From positions 124,001 to 188,000 of the forward strand of contig NZ_FORI01000001.1 in assembly GCF_900113965.1 (NCBI RefSeq): 64,000 bases of DNA, written 5' to 3'. Positions 33,853-44,900 of this stretch are shown here, in pieces. Both the position numbers and the translations under genes were made by a program. Below the pieces are notes generated by a model. That model saw only the letters and a list, made by a program, of their open reading frames with translations. It made no database searches and was not told the origin of the DNA. This DNA is from Treponema bryantii (GTDB taxonomy: Bacteria; Spirochaetota; Spirochaetia; Treponematales; Treponemataceae). Numbering within the stretch: the stretch's first letter is position 1; every line of letters starts with the position of its first letter.

Positions 33853-34539
33853 TTAGTCTTTTTTATTCTTCATCGAATAAACACAGCCGCAGTAGGTCTG
33901 GCGGTACATGCCGTATTCTTCGCTGAGTTCGAGGCTTCGCTTGAAGCCTCCCTTTTTTTTGAAATCTGAGATGAGCCATTTTGGAGATTTTTCTGAGGTC
34001 TCGGTAGTCACGGCACCAATGTTGGCCAGATGTTGACTTTCAATCTCAAGACCAAGCTCATTAATTTTCACTGCATCCTTAAAAGGACTAATAGAAAGTG
34101 AAGTGCAGAAATAATCAAAATGATTTGAAGTAGCGTATTCGTAAGCTCTCTGCAGGCGGAATTTATAACAACGTCGGCAGCGCTCGCCTTTTTCGGGTTC
34201 GCTTGCAAGCTCCGGCTGGTCGTGCACTCCCACAGCTGAATAAAACTGCTCAGGCTCATATTCGCACTCAACGACCTTCACTCCAGTATTCAGTGCAGGC
34301 GGAAAAACTTCATAGAGCTTTTTCAACTCCGCAAGCCTCCTTTCGTACTCCGCCTGGGGATAGATATTCGGGTTATAATACAAAACTGTAATCTGAAAAT
34401 ATTTAGAAAGGTATTCAAGAACGTAAGAAGAACACGGCCCGCAGCAGGCATGAAGCAGAAGGCTCGGCTTTGCGGCCGAACCCTCCAGCTCTTTCAGAAG
34501 TTCATCCAATTGTTTCTGATAATTTGCCTTCTGCTGCAT
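33853..34539 (-). CDS. queH: Epoxyqueuosine reductase QueH
   Basis: 228 residues. HACCGPCS near 30-37 and YCGCVYS near the C-terminus supply the Cys pairs of QueH, which reduces epoxyqueuosine to queuosine in tRNA. CRRCYKFRLQ is also characteristic. It converges with the broken nuclease gene, one base between, and follows the decarboxylase gene by six bases on the same strand. Confidence 0.9.
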   Translation of the reverse strand: MQQKANYQKQLDELLKELEGSAAKPSLLLHACCGPCSSYVLEYLSKYFQITVLYYNPNIYPQAEYERRLAELKKLYEVFPPALNTGVKVVECEYEPEQFYSAVGVHDQPELASEPEKGERCRRCYKFRLQRAYEYATSNHFDYFCTSLSISPFKDAVKINELGLEIESQHLANIGAVTTETSEKSPKWLISDFKKKGGFKRSLELSEEYGMYRQTYCGCVYSMKNKKD

Positions 34540-34545
34540 TTTGCC

Positions 34546-35718
34546 TTATTTCATAAAATACGTTTTAATCGGTGGGAACCCGTTAAACGCTACAGACGCA
34601 TATGTAGAAGTATAAGCACCAGTTGAAAGCCAGTAGAGCTTGTCGCCGGCCTTCAAAGAAATTGGAAGCTTATATTTTGCATCTTCGTACATAATATCCA
34701 TACTATCACAGGTTGGGCCGGCAATAATTACAATGCCTTCCTTTTCACCCGGCTTGTCGTGGTCTGTAACAACAGGATATTTGATAGATTCATCCAGAGT
34801 TTCAATGAGACCGTTGAACTTACCTGCATCAACATAAACCCAGCGTGCAAGAGCAGTATTATTTTTGCGCGAAGTTAAAATAACTTCCGATGTTAAAATA
34901 CCGCTGTCTCCAACAAGGGAACGGCCAGGTTCAAGAATGATTTCTGGAATATCATCACCAAAGTCTTCCTGAATATAACGAGTAATTTCAGAAGCATATT
35001 CAGCAAGAGTGTTAGTAGGTTCGATGTAACTTGCAGGGAAACCGCCACCCATGTTAATCATAGAAAGGCGGATACCTTCTTCTTCTTCGAGGGAAGTAAA
35101 GAGATACTTTACCTTTGCAATAGCATCGTTCCACTGACCAATATCGCGCTGCTGACTACCTACGTGGAAGCTGATTCCATAAGGAGTGAGTCCGAGGTCA
35201 CGGGCGAGAACGAGCAAATCATAAGCCATATCCGGATGGCAGCCGAATTTGCGGGAAAGAGGCCAGTCTGCACTGACAGAATTTTCTACAAGAATACGTA
35301 CGTAAATGCGTGAACCAGGAGCATTCTCGGCAATAGCCTTAAGGTCATCCTTACTGTCGGTCGCAAACATGCGAACGCCCTTATCGTAGAAGTATTTAAT
35401 GTCCTTTGCCTTTTTGATTGTGTTTCCATAAGAAAGTCTGTCTGGCGAAACATTAAATTTTGAAATCATGTCCAGCTCGTAGCGTGAAGCAATATCAAAA
35501 TTTGAGCCCATTTCTGCAAGCATTTCAAGAACCGGCTCGCCTGGGTTTGATTTCATAGCGTAATAAATACGCGCATAAGGGAATGAATCTCTAAGCCTGA
35601 TGTAGTTCTGCTTGATTGTGTTGAGATTGATTACGATGTTTGGGGTTTCCAAATCTTTTGAAAAGTCGAGAAAACGCTGCCAGTCCTTATCGCTGACATA
35701 GTCTTTACGATTAAACAT
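34546..35718 (-). CDS. Ornithine/basic amino acid decarboxylase (PLP fold III)
   Basis: 390 residues of the Orn/DAP/Arg decarboxylase family 2. The PLP Lys lies in YYAMKSNP (about 54-60), the phosphate-binding segment is MINMGGGFP, and the dimer-donated catalytic Cys lies in GPTCDSMD (about 337-344). The pattern fits ornithine decarboxylase, giving putrescine; lysine or other substrates cannot be excluded. Co-transcribed with queH. Confidence 0.82.
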   Translation of the reverse strand: MFNRKDYVSDKDWQRFLDFSKDLETPNIVINLNTIKQNYIRLRDSFPYARIYYAMKSNPGEPVLEMLAEMGSNFDIASRYELDMISKFNVSPDRLSYGNTIKKAKDIKYFYDKGVRMFATDSKDDLKAIAENAPGSRIYVRILVENSVSADWPLSRKFGCHPDMAYDLLVLARDLGLTPYGISFHVGSQQRDIGQWNDAIAKVKYLFTSLEEEEGIRLSMINMGGGFPASYIEPTNTLAEYASEITRYIQEDFGDDIPEIILEPGRSLVGDSGILTSEVILTSRKNNTALARWVYVDAGKFNGLIETLDESIKYPVVTDHDKPGEKEGIVIIAGPTCDSMDIMYEDAKYKLPISLKAGDKLYWLSTGAYTSTYASVAFNGFPPIKTYFMK

Positions 35719-35995
35719 CCATTACCACCTTTTCTAAAATTGTAATAAATGAAAAATACACGGTCAACGCCGTCACGCTGCCTATGTCTAAGGAACTTAG
35801 TTTATTTCAACGTTCGGTGAATAATAGCAAAAAACATTAAGAGAGTCATCATTTTTTTAAAAATTTCTAAAAAAATGTTTTCAAGGAAAAAATCTCCCAA
35901 AATCCTCCTTTTTAATCGTAAAAAATATGATTTTGTACAATTATAATATTTTTTTATAACTTGTTTTTGTGATACAATATCGTTAACTTTTAAAT

Positions 35996-36928
35996 ATGAA
36001 TTTTCAGGATTTTGAATACCTAAACAGCAACCTCGATACATCAAAATTGTTCGGCAGCGACACCTCAGTGGCAAATCTCTTTTTGCTGCAGGAAAAGTAC
36101 AATACCGAGCTCAAAATCCATAAAGATATCCTTTTCCGCTATTATTATGGTGATGAAAACCGTACAGGCTATGGCTTTCCAATCCCCATGAAAAATCTTA
36201 CAAATGCGGAAAATTCCCCTGACAACTGGCTTAAAACTGCTCTGGAACACATTTTTGATGATGCCCGTCAGCAGAACCGTCCGGCAGCCTTCTGTCTGCT
36301 TACAAGCGATCAGAAAACCCTTATAAACGAAACATTGGCTCGTCATTTTCCTAACCGCACAATAAACTGGAAAACCAACCGCGACGACTGTGATTATATT
36401 TACCTTCGCGAAAAATTGGCCGACCTTCCGGGCTCTCAATATCAGAAAAAGCGCAATCATATTTCCCGATTCAACCGTACCTATGGTACAAACTGGGAAT
36501 TCAAAAGCTTTCCGGAAAACGACATCGCACAAGACATTCTGAAAGTCTCTCAAAGCTGGTACGAAGAAAACCAGGGCGAATCAAAAGAAGTACTTCGCCT
36601 TGAACACGAAAGCATTGAACAGGCTCTCCAGAACCGCGAACTCCTAAATCTCCGCGGCGGCGTTCTCTACATTAACAGCGAACCTGCCGCCATGACGCTT
36701 GCCAGCCCAATTTCTCCGGATGTTCTCGACGTCATTTATGAAAAAACCTTCGGTGAATACGAAAAGAACGGGGCTTACGCAGTGATCAACCAGCAGTTTT
36801 CAAAGCGCTGTGAAGGCTTTCTTTACCTCAACCGCGAAGAAGATATGGGCGTAGAAGGCCTTCGTAAAGCAAAGCTTTCATATAAGCCCGAGATGATTTT
36901 AGAAAAATTCTATGGTAAAGTAAAATAA
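35996..36928 (+). CDS. DUF2156 (phosphatidylglycerol lysyltransferase C-terminal-like) protein
   Basis: 310 residues, soluble, with the GNAT-like fold of DUF2156: YQKKRNHISRFNRTYG (about 146-161) and ANLF early on. Members may transfer amino acids from aminoacyl-tRNA to lipids or other acceptors; here there is no membrane domain. The 277 bases upstream are AT-rich with a possible TACAAT -10 near 35972. Followed after 13 bases by the Cys-cluster gene. Confidence 0.7.
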   Translation: MNFQDFEYLNSNLDTSKLFGSDTSVANLFLLQEKYNTELKIHKDILFRYYYGDENRTGYGFPIPMKNLTNAENSPDNWLKTALEHIFDDARQQNRPAAFCLLTSDQKTLINETLARHFPNRTINWKTNRDDCDYIYLREKLADLPGSQYQKKRNHISRFNRTYGTNWEFKSFPENDIAQDILKVSQSWYEENQGESKEVLRLEHESIEQALQNRELLNLRGGVLYINSEPAAMTLASPISPDVLDVIYEKTFGEYEKNGAYAVINQQFSKRCEGFLYLNREEDMGVEGLRKAKLSYKPEMILEKFYGKVK

Positions 36929-36941
36929 CTGGAGGCCTCAC

Positions 36942-37463
36942 ATGCTTACACCTATCCTCGCAAAATCAACCTGCGCCACCTGTAAATTCTGCTGCAGCTT
37001 CCGCCGCCAAAGCCTCTGGGAAACTCCGATTTTCGACAAAGCCACAATGGAACGCCTGAGCGAACTTTTCCCAAACGCAAAGTTCCGTACAGCCGGCCCA
37101 AGCGGTAAATCCTACACCTTTGATATTTCAGATGCCTATAAAACACAAGACCCAGAGGAAGAAGCTCTTTGCCCTTTCCTCGACCCAAACCGTGGCTGCG
37201 CCCTCCCACCAGACCTCAAACCTTTTGACTGCAAAATCTGGCCGCTCCGCGCTATACGCCTAAGCGACCACACCGGCAGTAACCCACACAGCCAGTTAAA
37301 AGTAGCCCTCACCCCAACCTGCCCCGCCATCAACAAAGTGCCGCTTGAACAGGTAAAACAACTTGCCGCCTCAGGCCTTGGCCAGCAGATTCTCGACTAC
37401 GCTGAAAAAAATCCCGACATAATCAAAGAAGAAACTCCATTTCTCTCAAATATCGTGTTTTAA
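36942..37463 (+). CDS. Cys-cluster (YkgJ-like) protein
   Basis: 173 residues. CATCKFCC (about 11-18), then C-PFL...GCALPPDLKPFDC (about 70-90) give the Cys arrangement of zinc/iron-chelating YkgJ-type proteins. Function unknown. Likely co-transcribed with the DUF2156 gene (GGAGG lies just before its ATG). Confidence 0.65.
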   Translation: MLTPILAKSTCATCKFCCSFRRQSLWETPIFDKATMERLSELFPNAKFRTAGPSGKSYTFDISDAYKTQDPEEEALCPFLDPNRGCALPPDLKPFDCKIWPLRAIRLSDHTGSNPHSQLKVALTPTCPAINKVPLEQVKQLAASGLGQQILDYAEKNPDIIKEETPFLSNIVF

Positions 37464-37508
37464 GAAAGAATTAGGAAAATTCTGAATTCTGGACTATAAT
37501 ATTTGTTT

Positions 37509-38933
37509 ATGGAAGCTAATTCTTCAGAATCAAAAACGTATGACACTTCAACCTTAAGCCGCCTTATGAAAAAAGATCTGTTTTTTGTTGTTGTGGTTTT
37601 TATTGTTCTGCTCATCATTTTCACAGATATAAGTATTTATGAATCGTTTGGCTCTGTCCGCTCACGAAAACTTGAAGCAAAAAATATCGCTGTTTTATGT
37701 ACCTCCGAAATTGAAAGAAACTGTAATCACACTTTCCAGCTGAACGGAGTTATTGCTTCACTTGTAATGCTTGGAGAAGCAAATCAGCAAAATTTTGATT
37801 CTGTTGCTGCAAAAGTTCTTCCAGACTTCCCTGCCGCTGATTGTGTTCAGCTTGCTCCAAATGGAATTGTTTCTTCTGTTTATCCTCTCGAAGGAAATGA
37901 AAACGTTCTTGGCCACAATCTTTTTGAAGATGAAAAACGTGCTGATGAAGCCTTCCGCACAAAGGCCAGCGGCGTTCTTACAATTGGCGGACCGTATCCG
38001 CTTTTACAGGGCGGTGAAGGTTTTATTGGCCGCCTTCCAGTTTTTAAGGATGACCAGCGCACAGAATTCTGGGGCTTTGTAAATGTAGTTGTCCGCATTC
38101 AGAAAATTATTGAAACTGTAAATCTTTCTGCAATCGACGGCCGTAATTATGAATATTCAATTTATAAGATAAGTGATGTTACAGGAAACCGCACTCATAT
38201 TTATGGTGTCGACCTCGATAAAATGCGTCATCCTGTCACAAGCAAAATTGATATGCCAAATGCTCACTGGGAGCTTGCTGTAGCACCTAAAGGTTTTTGG
38301 GTAAATCTTCATCTTGTAATTGTTTTAGGAACCTTGTCACTTCTTTTGATTTGTGCCTTTACAATTCTTACTTTGCTTTTCTTAAAACTTAAACAGAGCA
38401 ATATCCGCCTTGCACAGCTTGCAACTTTAGATCAGCTTACAGGGCTTTACACAAAACAGACAGCAATCTTTACACTCAAAAAAGAAATTGATTATGCAAA
38501 CCGTAATGGAAGTCAGGTTGCTGTGTGTTTCATTGATATGAATAATTTTAAACAGATTAACGATCAGTACGGACACACTGTTGGAGACACCGCTCTTGCT
38601 AAAGTTGCAAAGCGTCTTCTTGAATCAGTGCGTCCGGAAGATATTGTTGCCCGCTTTGGTGGCGATGAATTTATTATCATCTTCCGTGGAAAAAATACTG
38701 GAACAGATTATGCAAATACTGTAGAACGTTTAAAAGCTGTTCTCAATGTTCCGGCAAAACTTTCTGCCCATGTACTTGCTGATATTTCTGCAGCTGTAGG
38801 CCTTGCCGTTTATCCAACAAATGGAAAGGGTGTTGAAGAGCTTATTGCCTATGCAGATAAAGCAATGTATGAAGATAAGGCACAGATTAAGAGTTTTAAT
38901 ATTTCTGAATTCGAAGATCTTGAAACAGAATAA
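37509..38933 (+). CDS. CHASE-GGDEF diguanylate cyclase
   Basis: About 474 residues. Transmembrane helix at about 25-45, an extracytoplasmic CHASE-like sensor (about 55-255; VQLAPNGIVSSVYPLEGNE), second transmembrane helix (about 265-290), then GGDEF (about 310-470) opening DQLTGLYTKQ and with RFGGDEF near 381. Synthesis of c-di-GMP in response to an external ligand is expected. ATG 37509 is chosen over an upstream TTG. Confidence 0.87.
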   Translation: MEANSSESKTYDTSTLSRLMKKDLFFVVVVFIVLLIIFTDISIYESFGSVRSRKLEAKNIAVLCTSEIERNCNHTFQLNGVIASLVMLGEANQQNFDSVAAKVLPDFPAADCVQLAPNGIVSSVYPLEGNENVLGHNLFEDEKRADEAFRTKASGVLTIGGPYPLLQGGEGFIGRLPVFKDDQRTEFWGFVNVVVRIQKIIETVNLSAIDGRNYEYSIYKISDVTGNRTHIYGVDLDKMRHPVTSKIDMPNAHWELAVAPKGFWVNLHLVIVLGTLSLLLICAFTILTLLFLKLKQSNIRLAQLATLDQLTGLYTKQTAIFTLKKEIDYANRNGSQVAVCFIDMNNFKQINDQYGHTVGDTALAKVAKRLLESVRPEDIVARFGGDEFIIIFRGKNTGTDYANTVERLKAVLNVPAKLSAHVLADISAAVGLAVYPTNGKGVEELIAYADKAMYEDKAQIKSFNISEFEDLETE

Positions 38934-38966
38934 ATCACACAAATATATAACACTCAGAGGTTCTAT

Positions 38967-41900
38967 ATGAAGAAATCACGTCTCATTTTTCTGGCTGCAG
39001 TTAGCTGTATACTAACGTTCGGTAGTTGTAAAAAGTCTAATGCAGAACTTCCAGGTAATACAGAAACCAAAAAGGTTTCCATTTCAAAGGTTGCCAGTTC
39101 TGGTGAAGGCTATAAAGGAACTCCCTTCAATGCAGATTCCTATTCTGAAGAAGCACCAGAGTACAAGGAACGTAATCCCCTTCATCTCGAAACAGATGGA
39201 AATGATTATGTCAGCTTTGATTCGGTAAATCAGTTCTTTGCTCTGGATTACACACCTGAATATCCTGATTCAGTTTTTGCAGATTCAGCAAATAATTCAA
39301 AAGGCTCTAAGAAAAAAGAAGCTGCGAAAGATGACAGTAGTGAATCTCATATTCCGGGAATCAGAAAACTTTCAGATTACGTTACAAAATACGTAACCAA
39401 AAAAGCCGCACTCCAGGAATATAAACCAGAAGATAAACTTGAAGATTCTGACGACTCAAACGACTCAGTAGATTTTTTTGTTGAAGACTGGGGCCCTCAG
39501 CAGAAAATTGTTGCTGGAGAAAATCATCCAACCTTCTATGTAATTTTCTCTCGCCCTGCCCGCTCTCTAAAAGCTCTAGATAAACCACAGACTACTTCTG
39601 ATGTAATGACAATTGAACCTCCATTACCGGGAGCTTTCCGCTGGTACGGAACAAAACACCTGAGCTTTGAATCTGATATTCCGGCAGACCCAACCGTTCA
39701 GTACACAATTAAAGTTACACCTAACCTTAAATCTTCAGACGGAAAAAAACTCACAGGCGAGACAATTTTTAAAACTAAAGCAGAAGATTTAGAAGTAATA
39801 AATATCTGGGGTGGTTATATTAAAGACAGTGACTGTGCCTACAACTGGAACACAGGTGCACTCCCTCCTTACGAAAACCGTTTTATAATTCGAACAAATT
39901 ACACTACTACAGTTGATACAATCAAAAATAACCTTTTTGTACTTGTAGATGGAACTCAAGCTGAATGTGACTTTGAAGCGGTTTATAAAGATATCTTCCA
40001 CATGTGGTCAAATCATGCAGAATATGATGAAGATACTGGCCGCACAAATACTTATCTGGGAACAATCAAAAGTACAGTTCCTCATAATGCCAATATCGAC
40101 GTTGTAAATAAAAATGCAAAGGGTGACAACTATAGAACTCTGCATCCTTTCAGTATTGATGATGTTGGTGAAATGACAGAGTATTCATCTGCAAAAGCTT
40201 CATGGCCATTGCGCATTGAATTTACGCAGGTACCGGATGCAGATTCTCTTGTAGAAAATATCACTTATGATGACGGCAAAAAAATCACAAAAGAAAATCT
40301 TATTATAAATGGTAGAACTGTAAAACTTTGCAATCTTCCTTTTGATTATAGTCAGTCGCATAAAATTGTTTTTGGAAAAAATCTTAAAGATAAATATGGC
40401 CAAATCTTAGCATCATCAAAGCTCACTTATAATTTTAAAACACCTAGCGAAAAAGCTTATGTAAGATATCAGAATTACGGAACAACAATTCTTGAAGCAC
40501 AGTTCCCTCATAAAATGCTTTTCGGACATCAGAATCTACTTTCCGGCTCTTATGCTTTACAGAAAACTGACAGGCCTGTTGGAGACGGACAATATGCATT
40601 TAATAAAAATGATTCAAATTTTTATGAGCTGGATCTTGGAACAAAAAATCAAAGAAACTTCCAGGAACTTGATCTTGAACCTTATCTTGATGATGGCTTT
40701 GGTTTTGTACGTTATGAAAGTACAGCAAATTACAAAAGCTATAATTACTGGCGTGAACGCTACGAAACAGACAAGTCTACAATGAACGGTGTTGTTCAGG
40801 TTACAGACTTAGGTATCACAGCACGCCTTGCAATTAATAAAGCTGTTGTAATGGTACGTAGTCTTTCTACCGGTAAGCCTGTTGAAAATGCAGAAGTTTA
40901 TATTGTTCATAATCTTAATGATCATCAGGAATGGAGAGACGGAAGTTATCATCCAAAAGAAATTTTCGTATATGGCAATGAGTCAACTTATGACAAAATG
41001 CTTGCTAAAGGCCACACAGATAATAATGGTCTTGCGGTAATTAATTTTGATGAAAACACAATTAACAGAATTCAGAATGAAAATAATCTTTGTGTTTATG
41101 TTGTAAACGGAAAAGACAAATGTGCTTTTTCACCAGCTTCTCATAACTCCTGGCGAGAAGGTGTAACTACCGCTTCTTACAAAAGAGCACGAAAGGCAGA
41201 ACAGCGAACCTTTATGTTCGTAGACCGTGGAATTTATAAGCCGGGCGAAACAGTTACTTTCCGAGGAATTGACCGCGACCAGCTCCTTGGAACCTTTACT
41301 CCTCATAAGTGTGATTACACAATTACAGCAAAAGGTGCCTGGTGGGATTCTCAAGAAATCATAACACCAATTGAAGGAAAAGTTTCTGATTCAGGCGGCT
41401 TCTATGGTTCCTTCAAACTCCCGGACAATCTCGACCGCGGATATTATAATCTCATTTACAAACGCAATGGCAATTCAAATGAAAGCGCTTCTATTCGTTT
41501 TACCGTTGCAGATTTTGAACGCGTAAAATTTGAATCTTCAATTACAGTACCAGAAATCTCTTACTTTGGCGGCGACAAACTTACCGCAGAACTTTCTGCA
41601 GACTATCTTGCAGGCGGAACTCTCAGCGGAGCAAGCTATGAAGTTTCATGGTATAAGTCTCCAACAACTTTCAAAACTTCTGAGCCTGCTGCAAAGGGAT
41701 ACACCTTCTACACAGGAATCTACCCAGACAGAAATATTTACACAAACGATACTGGCGTGCTTGGCGTAGACGGAACTGCATCTATCTCTTGTGAATCAGA
41801 AAAAATCACAGACGGTGCGCCTTACGTTTATCATGTTGAGTCCGCAGTAACAGATATTTCTAATCAGCGTATTGCAGCGCAGAATGATATTTTTGTTCAC

Positions 41901-44900
41901 CCGGCTCAGTTCTACGTTGGAATTGCAAAAGGCCGCAATCTCAAAGGCTTTGCAAAGGCAAACGAAAAAATTGAAATTCCATATATTCTTGTAAATCCAG
42001 ATGGAAAGCTCATGGCAGAAAGTGAAGTTCCTCTTAAGATTTCTTCACTTGAATATTCTCTTTCTCACGAAGTCTGGACAATGGTTCATGAACAGAGTGT
42101 AGATGACACAATTTATACACGCTATGAACGTTCAGACGTAGAAGACGCAACGGGAGATCTTAAAGCTCTCGTAAACGGAATTCTGCCAATTACTCCAAAA
42201 GTTTCCGGCTGGTACACTCTCACAATTACCGGTAAAGACAGCCGTGGAAATAAAGTTCTCAGCAAGAGCGAGTTCTACGTAACAGGAAGCGGCTCAAGCT
42301 GGTTCGATCAGTACAATTCAAATTCTCTCAATCTTACTCCAGATAAATCTCAGTACAATCCAGGTGAAGTTGCAAGAGTTCTTCTGGAAAGCCCTCTTCC
42401 TTCCGGAGACTATCTGATTACAGTTGAACGTGAAGGTATTTTCACAGAAGAAGTTCGTCACTTTGAAAACGGTGCAGAAGTAATTGAAATTCCAGTTGCA
42501 GGAAATTATGTGCCTGTAGTTTATGTTTCTGTATCTTCTTATTCAGAACGTCATGGTGCCCCAACTCATAATTATGGTGAGCCTGATCTTGATAAGCCAA
42601 AGGGATATTACGGAGTTACTCCAATTCTTGTAAATCCTTATGTACGTTCTTTCTCAGTTAAGGTTGAATGTGATAAGCCAAGTTACAAACCTGGTGATAC
42701 AGCTACAATTAAGTTCACAGCTACAAAGGGCGGCAAACCTTATGCAGGTGCAGAGCTTACTGCAATGGCTGTAGACCGCGGAGTTCTTGACCTTATCAAC
42801 TATCATGTTCCAAATCCAATTGATTTCTTCTACAACAGAAGTAACTTCCCTCTTCGTGCCTTTGGTGGAGATTCACGTGCTTACCTGATGGATCCTGTAA
42901 CCTACAGTGTAAAAAATCTTAAAGGTGGCGACTCTGATGAAGAAAAGGAAGATGAGCGAAAAGACTTTAGACCTACTGCCTTCTTTGAGCCTGTACTCAT
43001 TACAGATAAAAATGGAGAAGCAACAGTTACCTTTAAAATGCCAGACAGTCTTACAACTTACCGCATTACTGCCTTTGGTGTAAAAGATGATTTGTTTGCT
43101 CTTCAGGAAGAAGAAATAAAAGTTCAGAATCCTATAAACATTCAGCAGGTACAGCCTCGACGTCTGCGTGAACGCGATACTGCAGAATGTGGTGTTCTCA
43201 TTTCTAACCTTGGAAAAGACGGACAGAAAGTTACTGTAAGCCTTGAAGTTCTTTCTCCAACACAGGACACAGAACAGGACAAACTTGAAGGCCGTAAGAC
43301 AATTCCTGGAAAAGGCTTTGTTGACGGAGAAAGCTCTCACACAGTTTATGTTGCTTCGGGACAGTCCAGCGTTGTTTACTTTGATGTTGCAGCGCAGACA
43401 GAAGGAACGGTAAATCTTGTTTACACAATTAAGTCTGATGTTTTGAATGAAAGACTGATTTCACCAATAAGAATCGAAAAGACTTTTGTTTATGAAACAG
43501 TTACTATGACCGGAACCATTTCAGATGAAAAGAAGGGAACTTCAAAAGAATCTTTGATAATTCCAGGCTTTGCTAAAGAAGGACGCGGAGATCTTACCTT
43601 TACTCTTGATGCAACACGTCTTGGCGTTCTTGGTGGTTCAGTAAATTACCTCTTTGAATATCCTTACGGCTGTCTTGAACAGCAGAGTTCTCGCATACTA
43701 CCGTTAGTTAGTTTTGATAAGTACATTGATATTTTTGGGCTCGACTCAAAGGTTGTAAATATCAAAGACTGCGTTACTTCATACACAAAGAAGTGGAAGG
43801 ACTATCAGCACTCAGACGGAGGCTTTGGTTACTGGCCGGAGTCTATTCACTCTTCGGATTATGTGAGCCTGAGAATTCTTTATATCTATGCGCTTGCTAT
43901 GAGCCGCGGATACCAGCCGGAAGATATTCCTATTAATATCAATACTCTTAAGAATTATGTTGCATCCAGAGTTAAAAAATATAATAGTGAGTCTAATTCA
44001 AATTACTATGATTACGACAGAGCCTTTGCCTGCTACGTATTCAGTATGCTCAAAGATAATTCTCTTTCTAAGATTCAAAGCGAGCTTTACTCTAAAGTTG
44101 ATGAACTCACTCTTGATGCTGCTGCCTACCTTTCGTTAGCTTACTCAACTTCTGGTTCACAGGCAGACCTTGAAAAGGCAACTGTAATCAATGGAAAGAT
44201 TCGTTCTTACCTGCAGCCTGCCCAGAGAAGCGTTACTCTTTCTAAGAAAGCTAGAAGCGGATACTGGTTCTGGTATCAGAATGAAACTGTACAGTATGCA
44301 GCAATTCTTTCTGCCTTTGTTTCTGTGAATCCAAAAGATGAAATGGTAGACAGACTCATTTATACTCTGCTTGCAAAACAGTCTAAGGGACGCTGGCAGA
44401 ATACTATTACCACTGCCGCTGTTCTCGACTCATTCTACATCTACATTCAGAAGCGAAATCTTGATGCTACAAATTATACTGCAAGTGCTTCGCTCAACGG
44501 CAAACAACTTATGAATGAAAACTTCAATGGAGTAGCGGCAAAGCCAAAGACTCTCTCACTTCCGTTTGAAGATGAGTTTGTTTCTTCACTTTCAAAAGAC
44601 AAGGCAATTCCTCTCGTATTCGAAAAGAATGGAGAAGGTTATCTGTTCTACACTGTTGAAATGAAATACGCCCTTCCAGATGAAGCTCAGGCTGCCCGTG
44701 ATGAAGGTATTAAGATTACTTATGAAATCACAGACTTTGATACTGGTGAAGTTATAAACGTTGCAAAAGATACCTGTGATCTCACCCTTGAAAGCGGAAA
44801 GATTTATAAGGCTAAGGTCTTTATTGAAACAAACCGTACAAGAGAATACGTTGCCGTTCGTGCGCCAATTCCTTCTGGCGCTGAAATTCTCGACTCTACT